From assembly GCF_024171645.1 (NCBI RefSeq), contig NZ_JALKAC010000010.1, positions 1 to 64,000 of the forward strand: 64,000 bases of DNA, written 5' to 3'. Positions 57,654 through 64,000 of the stretch are shown piece by piece. How positions within the stretch are numbered: position 1 is the stretch's first letter; each line of letters begins with the position of its first letter. The notes beneath the pieces were generated by a model. It made no database searches, was not told where the DNA came from, and saw only the letters and a program-made list of their open reading frames with translations. Source of the stretch: Flavobacterium sp. HSC-32F16. GTDB taxonomy: Bacteria > Bacteroidota > Bacteroidia > Flavobacteriales > Flavobacteriaceae. Both the position numbers and the translations under genes were made by a program.

Positions 57654-58589
57654 TTATTTATCCCAATTAGTATCTCTTATTTCTTTATAAACCTTCCTGA
57701 TACCTTCTTCTAGACTCGTTTTAGCTTTCCATCCAAAGCCATTTAGCTTTGAAACATCCATTAATTTACGAGGAGTTCCATCAGGTTTAGAAATATCCGT
57801 TAGAATTTCTCCTTCAAAACCAACTATTTTTTTTACTAAAACGGCCAAATCTAAAATTGAAATATCCTCTCCCACACCAACATTTACTAATCCTTGTTCA
57901 TTATAATTTTCCATTAAAAACAAAGAGGCATCAGCAAGATCATCAACATATAGAAATTCCCTTTTAGGGTTTCCTGTGCCCCATATAGTTACGGAGTTTT
58001 CATTATTACGTTTTGCTGTAATAAACTTCCTCAACATCGCAGGTAGGACATGCGATTTTTTTAGATCATAATTGTCATTAGGTCCATATAAATTGGTTGG
58101 CATAACCGAGATAAAATTACATCCAAATTGACTTCTATATGCATCACACATCTTAATTCCTGCAATTTTAGCAATTGCATATGGCTCATTAGTTGGCTCT
58201 AACTCTCCAGTAAGCATATATTCTTCCTTTAGTGGTTGAGGTGCCATTTTGGGATAGATGCATGAAGATCCTAAAAACATTAACTTTTTTACATTATTTA
58301 AACATGATTGATGGATAACATTATTTTGTATCATCAAATTTTCATAGATAAAATCTCCTCTGTAAGTATTATTTGCTAAAATTCCACCAACCTTTGCTGC
58401 TGCTAAAAAAACATAATCTGGCTTTTCTGTCTGAAAGAAATCAGCGACATCCTGTTGATTTCTCAAATCTAATTCTGCAGAAGTTTTTAAAATAAAATTT
58501 GTAAAACCTTTTATTTTTAACTGACGTAAAATAGCTGAGCCTACCATGCCACGGTGTCCCGCTACATATATTTTATCACTTTTATTCAT
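57654..58589 (-). CDS. fcl: GDP-L-fucose synthase
   Basis: Epimerises and reduces GDP-4-keto-6-deoxymannose to GDP-L-fucose using NADPH. The SDR protein of 311 residues starts with IYVAGHRGMVGSAILRQL and has FLAAAKVGGILANN, SSCIYPKMAPQPLKEEYML and EPYAIAKIAGIKMCDAYR, giving the catalytic Ser, Tyr and Lys (YAIAK), plus the distal MPTNLYGPNDNY. It lies 17 nt downstream of gmd, with which it forms the standard two-step pathway. A weak hairpin without a T-tail follows its stop. Confidence 0.96.
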   Translation of the reverse strand: MNKSDKIYVAGHRGMVGSAILRQLKIKGFTNFILKTSAELDLRNQQDVADFFQTEKPDYVFLAAAKVGGILANNTYRGDFIYENLMIQNNVIHQSCLNNVKKLMFLGSSCIYPKMAPQPLKEEYMLTGELEPTNEPYAIAKIAGIKMCDAYRSQFGCNFISVMPTNLYGPNDNYDLKKSHVLPAMLRKFITAKRNNENSVTIWGTGNPKREFLYVDDLADASLFLMENYNEQGLVNVGVGEDISILDLAVLVKKIVGFEGEILTDISKPDGTPRKLMDVSKLNGFGWKAKTSLEEGIRKVYKEIRDTNWDK

Positions 58590-58606
58590 TCATAAATTTC
58601 TGAAAA

Positions 58607-59719
58607 TTATTCAAATTGATTTTTTATAAAATAACCCGCGTCTTTCAAAACCTTTTCTTTTTGAAAATGTTCAACATCTGCGGCCATCATTTCTTTTACT
58701 AATAATGGCAGATCATATTTTGGTTCCCATCCCAGTTTTGTTTTTGATTTCGTTGGATCGCCAATTAATAAGTCAACTTCCGTTGGCCTAAAATATGCGG
58801 CGTCTACAACTACAACTTCTTTTCCTGGTTCAATTTGATAGGCAGGATTTGAACATGAAACTATATAGCCTTTTTCCTCAGTACCTTCTCCTTTAAATTC
58901 AATTTTTATACCAACTTCACTAAATGACATTGTAACAAAATCTCTAACGGTTGTTGTTACTCCCGTAGCAATAACATAATCTTCCGGCTGATCTTGTTGC
59001 AGGATTAGCCACATTGCTTCTACATAATCTTTAGCATGCCCCCAATCGCGCCTAGCATCTAGATTTCCTAAATACAAACAATCCTGAAGTCCTAGAGCCA
59101 TTTTAGAAACAGCTCTCGTAATTTTACGGGTTACAAATGTTTCTCCTCGCAATGGGCTTTCATGATTAAATAAAATTCCATTACAAGCAAAAATACCATA
59201 AGCTTCGCGGTAATTAACAGTTATCCAATATGCATAAAGCTTCGCCACAGCATATGGAGATCTTGGATAAAATGGGGTTGTTTCTGATTGAGGTACAGCC
59301 TGAACTAAACCATACAACTCTGAAGTTGAAGCCTGATAAATTTTTGTTTTTTTAGTAAGATTCAATATTCTCAAAGCTTCTAATAATCGAAGTGTCCCAA
59401 CTCCATCAGCATTTGCCGTATATTCAGGAGTATCAAAACTCACTTTTACATGGCTCATTGCTCCTAAATTATAAATTTCATCCGGTTGTACTTCCTGAAT
59501 GATCCGAATAAGATTAGTTGAATCGCTCAGATCTCCATAATGCAATTTAAAACGAATATTTTTCTCATGAGGATCTTGATACAAATGCTCAATACGATCT
59601 GTATTAAATAAGGAACTGCGACGTTTAATACCATGTACCTCGTATCCTTTTTTTAAGAGTAAATCTGCTAAATAAGCGCCATCTTGTCCCGTAATCCCTG
59701 TTATAAGTGCTATTTTCAT
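58607..59719 (-). CDS. gmd: GDP-mannose 4,6-dehydratase
   Basis: Converts GDP-mannose to GDP-4-keto-6-deoxymannose. The 370-residue SDR has ALITGITGQDGAYLADLLL (NADP-binding), GIKRRSSLFNTDRI, NLGAMSHVKVSF and the active-site ASTSELYG and YAVAKLYAYW (YxxxK). The C-terminal GDP-sugar contacts include FRPTEVDLLIGDPTKSKTKLGW. Length and motifs are canonical. It precedes fcl by 17 nt. GDP-mannose would come from mannose-6-phosphate (manA at the left of the window) via enzymes not present here. Confidence 0.97.
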   Translation of the reverse strand: MKIALITGITGQDGAYLADLLLKKGYEVHGIKRRSSLFNTDRIEHLYQDPHEKNIRFKLHYGDLSDSTNLIRIIQEVQPDEIYNLGAMSHVKVSFDTPEYTANADGVGTLRLLEALRILNLTKKTKIYQASTSELYGLVQAVPQSETTPFYPRSPYAVAKLYAYWITVNYREAYGIFACNGILFNHESPLRGETFVTRKITRAVSKMALGLQDCLYLGNLDARRDWGHAKDYVEAMWLILQQDQPEDYVIATGVTTTVRDFVTMSFSEVGIKIEFKGEGTEEKGYIVSCSNPAYQIEPGKEVVVVDAAYFRPTEVDLLIGDPTKSKTKLGWEPKYDLPLLVKEMMAADVEHFQKEKVLKDAGYFIKNQFE

Positions 59720-59748
59720 TTTTTAATTTAACCTATTAAATATTCCAT

Positions 59749-60633
59749 TTATATATTAATGGTCTTTTTCTTTTGTTTAAGAAAATCTAATAAATAAGTA
59801 CCATATCCAGACTTAAGCAATGGTTGAGCTAATTCTTCAAGTTCAGCATCATCAATAAATCCTTGTCTCCATGCAATTTCTTCTATACAACCTACTTTTA
59901 AACCTTGCCTTTCTTCTAAAACCTGTACAAATTGACCTGCTTGCATTAAGCTATTAAATGTACCTGTATCTAACCATGCTGTACCTCTGCTTAAAATACC
60001 TACTTTTAAGGCTTTCTTTTCTAAATATACTTTGTTAACATCGGTAATTTCATATTCACCACGAGCACTTGGCTTAATATTTTTAGCAATTTCTACTACT
60101 GAGTTATCATAAAAATACAATCCCGGAACTGCAAAATTAGATTTTGGTTCTTCAGGCTTTTCTTCAATAGAAATTGCATTTAGATTTTCATCAAATTCTA
60201 CAACTCCATAACGTTCTGGATCAGAAACATGGTATGCAAAAACAACACCTCCCTCTGGTTTTGTATTAGATTTTAAGAGTTCTTGCATATTAGAACCGAA
60301 AAAAATATTATCTCCGAGTATTAATGCTACATCATCATTACCTATAAACTCTTCTCCAATTACAAAAGCTTGTGCAAGACCATTTGGAATAGCTTGTTCT
60401 GCATAACTAAATTTACATCCTAAACTGGATCCATCCCCCAATAATTTTTTAAAATTTGGTAAATCATGTGGAGTCGATATGATAAGGATTTCATTTATTC
60501 CAGACATCATCAAGGTTGATAAAGGATAATAAATCATTGGTTTGTCATAAACAGGCATCATTTGCTTGCTCATTGCTAATGTCAAAGGATGTAAACGTGT
60601 GCCAGATCCTCCAGCTAAAATAATTCCCTTCAT
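59749..60633 (-). CDS. rmlA: Glucose-1-phosphate thymidylyltransferase
   Basis: Makes dTDP-glucose from dTTP and glucose-1-phosphate, the first step of dTDP-rhamnose and dTDP-amino-sugar routes. The 294-residue protein has GIILAGGSGTRLHPLTL, SKQMMPVYDKPMIYYPLS, ILGDNIFFGS and SIEEKPEEPKSNFAVPGLYFYD, plus WLDTGTFNSLMQAG. All catalytic motifs are intact. Gene order here is rmlC-rmlD-rmlA, with a 35-nt gap after rmlD. rmlB, the next enzyme, is not in the window. Confidence 0.97.
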   Translation of the reverse strand: MKGIILAGGSGTRLHPLTLAMSKQMMPVYDKPMIYYPLSTLMMSGINEILIISTPHDLPNFKKLLGDGSSLGCKFSYAEQAIPNGLAQAFVIGEEFIGNDDVALILGDNIFFGSNMQELLKSNTKPEGGVVFAYHVSDPERYGVVEFDENLNAISIEEKPEEPKSNFAVPGLYFYDNSVVEIAKNIKPSARGEYEITDVNKVYLEKKALKVGILSRGTAWLDTGTFNSLMQAGQFVQVLEERQGLKVGCIEEIAWRQGFIDDAELEELAQPLLKSGYGTYLLDFLKQKKKTINI

Positions 60634-60668
60634 AAATCTTGATTTTAAATTAGACCCTATGATCTTAA

Positions 60669-61514
60669 TTATATAAACATATTTTTTAAACTTTTCTTAT
60701 AATCAGGTATCTGCAGCTTATAAGTCTCTTTTATTTTTTTCTTATCCAATAATGAAAAATTGGGACGCTTTGCCGGAGTAGGATACGATGAAGATTTAAT
60801 TCCCCCAATTTTACAATTATATCCTCCAAATTCTTTTATAGAAAGTGCAAACTCATACCAGCTAATTTCTCCTTCATTTGAATAATTATAAATCCCCGGA
60901 ACCCAATTCGAAGATCTTAAGACATCAATCATTGCTTTGGCCAAATCTGCGGCGTATGTTGGTGAACCAATCTGGTCATTTACAACATTTATTTCGTCTC
61001 TTTCCTGCATTAATCGCTGCATCGTTTTAACAAAATTGTTTCCAAATTTACTATAAACCCAAGAAGTTCTAATAATAATTGAATTTGGATTTTCTTTCAA
61101 ACAACTTAATTCACCCGCTAATTTACTCTCCCCATATACATTTATCGGCTTAGTCTTGGCTTCTTCATTAAGAGCTGAAGAAGAAGATCCATCAAATACG
61201 TAATCTGTTGAAATATGAATTAATTTTATATTGTTTTCAAAAGTATATTTTGCAATTAACTCTACAGAAAGATGATTTATTGTAAAAGCCAGTTCTTTTT
61301 CAGTTTCAGCCTTATCAACTGCAGTGTAAGCACCACAGTTAAAAATAATATCAGGTTTTATTTTGTTTAATTGATTTTTAAGCAATTCTAAATCATCTAA
61401 TGTGACTTTTGTTCTGTCTGCAAAAATCCATTCAAATTCTGGATAAGATGTTGACAAAACAAAAAGTTCAGATCCTAATTGTCCACTGGCTCCTGTTACA
61501 AGAATCTTTTTCAT
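60669..61514 (-). CDS. rmlD: dTDP-4-dehydrorhamnose reductase
   Basis: Reduces dTDP-4-dehydro-L-rhamnose to dTDP-L-rhamnose with NAD(P)H. The SDR of 281 residues starts ILVTGASGQLGSELF; FNCGAYTAVDKAE, HISTDYVFDGSS and the catalytic VYGESKLAGE (Tyr-x3-Lys) are present, with RTSWVYSKFGNNFVKTM and SPTYAADLAKAM later. It overlaps the rmlC stop by 1 nt, indicating coupling, and precedes rmlA. Confidence 0.95.
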   Translation of the reverse strand: MKKILVTGASGQLGSELFVLSTSYPEFEWIFADRTKVTLDDLELLKNQLNKIKPDIIFNCGAYTAVDKAETEKELAFTINHLSVELIAKYTFENNIKLIHISTDYVFDGSSSSALNEEAKTKPINVYGESKLAGELSCLKENPNSIIIRTSWVYSKFGNNFVKTMQRLMQERDEINVVNDQIGSPTYAADLAKAMIDVLRSSNWVPGIYNYSNEGEISWYEFALSIKEFGGYNCKIGGIKSSSYPTPAKRPNFSLLDKKKIKETYKLQIPDYKKSLKNMFI

Positions 61515-62062
61515 TAGAATAAACTATTACAATTATCAATGAAAGGAAGTATTTGATCTTTTTCAGAAACAATCGCGTCTTTTAAATCCATTCCCCAATC
61601 AATATTTAATGAAGGATCATCATATTTTATACCACCTTCAGAAGTCTTATTATAGAACTGATCGCATTTATACATTACTGAAGCAGTTTCACTAATAACC
61701 GAAAATCCATGAGCAAATCCCTGAGGTACTAACAACTGTTTTTTATTTTCAGCAGATAACAATACACTGAATGCTTTTCCATAAGTAGGTGAGTCTTTTC
61801 TTAAATCTACAGCAACATCAATGATTTCACCTTCTAAAACACGTACTAATTTAGTTTGTGCAAATGGAGGATTTTGATAATGCAAACCTCTTAAAGTTCC
61901 TTTTTTTGAGAATGATTGATTGTCCTGAACAAAATCAATATGGATATCTAAATCTTCAAATTTGGTTTTGCTGTAAGATTCAAAAAAATATCCCCTCTCG
62001 TCTCCAAATACTGTTGGCTCTACAATTACTAAATCTTTTATAAACGTTTTTTCAATTTTCAT
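61514..62062 (-). CDS. rmlC: dTDP-4-dehydrorhamnose 3,5-epimerase
   Basis: Epimerises C3 and C5 of dTDP-4-keto-6-deoxyglucose. The cupin has DERGYFFESYS, FVQDNQSFSKKGTLRGLHYQ (catalytic His in LRGLHYQ), GEIIDVAVDLR, PQGFAHGFSV and YKCDQFYNKTSEGGIKYDD (Tyr/Asp contacts). I start at the ATG at 62062 (MKIEKTFIKD, 182 residues). The frame is open to an ATG at 62113, which would add 17 residues and overlap the upstream aminotransferase gene. The family normally starts near the chosen methionine. Confidence 0.94.
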   Translation of the reverse strand: MKIEKTFIKDLVIVEPTVFGDERGYFFESYSKTKFEDLDIHIDFVQDNQSFSKKGTLRGLHYQNPPFAQTKLVRVLEGEIIDVAVDLRKDSPTYGKAFSVLLSAENKKQLLVPQGFAHGFSVISETASVMYKCDQFYNKTSEGGIKYDDPSLNIDWGMDLKDAIVSEKDQILPFIDNCNSLF

Positions 62063-62093
62063 TTTAAAATATAACTCTTCTTTATTTTTTATT

Positions 62094-63227
62094 TCAATTA
62101 AAAAAAGCCTCAATTACTTTTCTAATTCTATTTTTATCTTCATTTGTTAAGTTTGATCCTGATGGCAAACATAAACCATTATCAAATAATTCCTCAGCAA
62201 TTTTGCCTCCGTAATAAGGAAATTCACAAAAAATTGGCTGTAAATGCATCGGTTTCCAAAGGGGACGGCTTTCAATGTTTACATTTTCGAGTGCCAATAT
62301 CAATCCCTCCTTATTTTTATTATTATTTGGTTTTATGAGAATTGTATTCAGCCAAAAATTTGAAAAATGAGTTTCATCGAATACTTCCGAAAGCTCTACG
62401 TTTTTTATACCTTTAAAAATCTCTTTATAAAAAAAATGATTTTTTCTTCGGGCCTCAATATTCTTATCTAAGATTTTTATTTGTCCTAAACCAATACCGG
62501 CACAAATATTACTCATTCTATAATTATATCCTATTTCACTATGTTGATAATGAACTGCAGCATCTTTTGATTGATTTGAATAAAAAATTGCTTTCTCTTT
62601 TATCTTTTTGGAATTCGTAATTAGTGCCCCTCCGCTTGAAGTGGTGATAATTTTATTACCATTAAACGAAAGAATCCCAAGAGTACCAAAACTCCCGCAT
62701 TTTTTACCTTTATAAGTACTCCCTAAAGCTTCTGCACTATCTTCAATAACAGGTATTCCATATCTATTCGCAATAAAATGAACTTCATCAACTTTATAAG
62801 GTATTCCATATAAATGAACGGCAATAATTGCTTTAGGCTTTTTTCCTTTTTCTATTCTATCTTTTATAGCCCTTTCAAGATTCTCAGGACAAATATTCCA
62901 TGTATCAGATTCACTATCAACAAAAACAGGCACAGCCCCCTGATATAAAATAGGATTTGCAGATGCTGCAAATGTCATGCTTTGACAAATTACTTCATCA
63001 CCAGCTTTTACATCTAATAAAATCAACGCTAAATGAATAGCAGATGTTCCGGAATTTAATGCTGTGACATATGATTCTTCATTAAAATAATTCTCAAGTT
63101 TAATTTCAAAATCATCAACATTTGGCCCTCCGGAAGTTATCCAATTTGTTTCTAATGCCTTCTGAACATATTCTTGTTCAAAGCCACTTTGCACTGAGAG
63201 TGATAAATAAATTCTTTTATTATCCAT
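62094..63227 (-). CDS. PLP-dependent sugar aminotransferase (DegT/PglE-like)
   Basis: A DegT/DnrJ/EryC1-family enzyme of 377 residues that aminates a keto sugar nucleotide. It has LETNWITSGGPNVDDFE, ALNSGTSAIHLALILL, DEVICQSMTFAASANPILYQGA, PVIEDSAEALGSTYKGKKCGSFG and the Schiff-base lysine in LSFNGNKIITTSSGGAL. The FNGNKIITT pattern resembles PglE/LegC and perosamine synthases, which use products of 4,6-dehydratases. The CapD-like enzyme in this locus could supply a UDP-linked substrate. A cupin gene overlaps its start by 8 nt, so a modified keto sugar is also possible. The other aminotransferase (50626-51753) is of the RffA type. Confidence 0.88.
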   Translation of the reverse strand: MDNKRIYLSLSVQSGFEQEYVQKALETNWITSGGPNVDDFEIKLENYFNEESYVTALNSGTSAIHLALILLDVKAGDEVICQSMTFAASANPILYQGAVPVFVDSESDTWNICPENLERAIKDRIEKGKKPKAIIAVHLYGIPYKVDEVHFIANRYGIPVIEDSAEALGSTYKGKKCGSFGTLGILSFNGNKIITTSSGGALITNSKKIKEKAIFYSNQSKDAAVHYQHSEIGYNYRMSNICAGIGLGQIKILDKNIEARRKNHFFYKEIFKGIKNVELSEVFDETHFSNFWLNTILIKPNNNKNKEGLILALENVNIESRPLWKPMHLQPIFCEFPYYGGKIAEELFDNGLCLPSGSNLTNEDKNRIRKVIEAFFN

Positions 63228-63645
63228 TTAAAGACCAGTAATCTGAAGGATAACGAACATCATCTTCCTTAACATTTACAAGTGGCAAAGTCGAAAAAGA
63301 AATGAGCTTTGAATTTGTTTCTAAAGATTCTATAGCGTTGGCATAACCTGCTGGAACATGAACTATTTTACTATCCGATTCAGAAACCATAACAGTTTCA
63401 ATGACTAAATCTTGTGAAGGATTTTCCCAATTATCGATTTTTATAAAATGAATTTTGAAAGAACCATTTAAACAATAAAAGTTTTTTGAATCTAATTTAT
63501 GGCCTTGCCATCCCCGAATAGGATTTTCATCAGAATTACTGATGATATAAAACCTCTCAATTCCTTTAAAATCAAAATCATTTACATACGAGATAGTGCC
63601 GCGGTGATCTGAAAAATTTCCTCCCTGAATAATTTTAGGAATCAT
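63220..63645 (-). CDS. Cupin sugar epimerase/isomerase-like protein (WxcM/FdtA-like)
   Basis: A 141-residue single-domain cupin. IIQGGNFSDHRGTISYVNDFDFKGIERFYII opens it; the core IRGWQGHKLDSKNFYCLNGSFKIHFIKIDNW has the cupin His and aromatic residues. HVPAGYANAIESLE and a DVRYPSDYW end follow. Related proteins in Bacteroidota polysaccharide loci are annotated as sugar epimerases, and the fold is close to FdtA/QdtA 3,4-ketoisomerases and RmlC. It overlaps the aminotransferase gene by 8 nt, so both probably work on one keto sugar. The reaction is not certain. Confidence 0.8.
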   Translation of the reverse strand: MIPKIIQGGNFSDHRGTISYVNDFDFKGIERFYIISNSDENPIRGWQGHKLDSKNFYCLNGSFKIHFIKIDNWENPSQDLVIETVMVSESDSKIVHVPAGYANAIESLETNSKLISFSTLPLVNVKEDDVRYPSDYWSLNG

Positions 63646-64000
63646 GTTTTAATTTTAAATTATTCTTGCTTATTAAATAAAACTTAGATGTATACACAAA
63701 AAGTAAAGGTATAAGTACAATTAAAAACAAAAATAAATCTTCAACTTTATTATAAAGAGTTATCACAAAAAATGAAACCCCAGTTTGAACTAATGCATAA
63801 AATAAAGAAACCAATCTATGTTGTATTTTATATTCATTACTCAATACCTGGTATAAGTGTAAACGATGGGCTTCAAAAATATTTTGTTTTAAGTACAAAC
63901 GATGAATAATTGTGCAAACAGCATCGACTCCATAGACTGCTAAAAATAAAAGCCAAACTAGAGAATTTGTAATTAGAATAAGTTTTAAAATCAAATAAAT
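63635..64000 (-). CDS. WecA/MraY-like polyprenyl-phosphate HexNAc-1-phosphate transferase, C-terminal part
   Basis: The frame is open to the right edge of the window, so only the last 121 codons are seen. It contains YGVDAVCTIIHRLYLKQNIFEAHRLHLYQVLSN, in which the DAVCTIIHRL and AHRLHLYQ motifs are the C-terminal signature of WecA/WbpL-type transferases, plus three further membrane helices. Such enzymes attach GlcNAc-, FucNAc- or QuiNAc-1-phosphate to undecaprenyl phosphate and start glycan synthesis. It overlaps the cupin gene by 11 nt and starts the visible operon. A second, unrelated initiating transferase lies at 23410-24804. Confidence 0.85.
   Translation of the reverse strand: MYLILKLILITNSLVWLLFLAVYGVDAVCTIIHRLYLKQNIFEAHRLHLYQVLSNEYKIQHRLVSLFYALVQTGVSFFVITLYNKVEDLFLFLIVLIPLLFVYTSKFYLISKNNLKLKHDS

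Noticed and set aside
23410..64000. Insertion sequence or integrase explaining acquisition of the polysaccharide locus
   Set aside because: No transposase, integrase, terminal repeats or tRNA at the visible edge of the locus was found; the right boundary lies outside the window.

Overview
The window is chromosomal DNA of a gliding-type member of Bacteroidota, most likely a Flavobacterium. The evidence is its AT-rich composition, repeated promoter -7 elements of the TAnnTTTG type, a PorV/PorQ-family outer-membrane protein, and flavobacterial versions of RecQ, TatC, LptB and the META-domain lipoprotein. No phage, insertion sequence or CRISPR array was seen.

Positions 1-23,400 are mostly housekeeping. 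They begin with two tandem tRNA-Thr(UGU) genes, each with its own promoter. A minus-strand run follows: a small helical protein, manA, a Bcp-type peroxiredoxin, a PTPS/QueD-family enzyme and idi. Next come exported msrB and msrA, a META lipoprotein, an exported aminopeptidase P, a UvrD-type helicase carrying a nuclease-like insertion, a quinone oxidoreductase, an unrecognised 362-residue protein, an FAD-dependent oxidoreductase, recQ, the kdsD-tatC-CMD-lptB block, a GH25 lysozyme, pssA, the PorV/PorQ-like protein and a DUF4105 membrane protein. Several intergenic gaps here hold elaborate inverted repeats.

Positions 23,410-64,000 form one continuous minus-strand surface-polysaccharide locus of about 40 kb that runs past the right edge. 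In transcription order it starts with a WecA-like transferase (cut by the window), a cupin and an aminotransferase, rmlC, rmlD, rmlA, gmd, fcl and a CapD/WbpM dehydratase. These supply dTDP-, GDP- and UDP-linked deoxysugars. A terminator and gap then precede the Wzm/Wzt ABC exporter, WbqC, a NeuD/PglD-like acetyltransferase and an RffA-like aminotransferase. A long run of glycosyltransferases follows, interrupted by neuA, an acyltransferase, neuB and neuC (a complete CMP-sialic acid route), an MBOAT/SGNH O-acylation pair, a polysaccharide deacetylase and a GNAT protein. An O-antigen ligase-like protein and a WbaP/WcaJ-type initiating transferase close the locus.

Taken together, the locus probably builds a large, sialylated, O-acylated glycan containing fucose, rhamnose and amino sugars. 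The glycan would be exported through an ABC transporter and possibly ligated to lipid A-core. LptB, KdsD and ManA elsewhere in the window serve the same envelope pathway. The least explained items are the helicase with the nuclease insertion, the missing recognisable sialyltransferase, the two initiating transferases, and the nested palindromes between genes.
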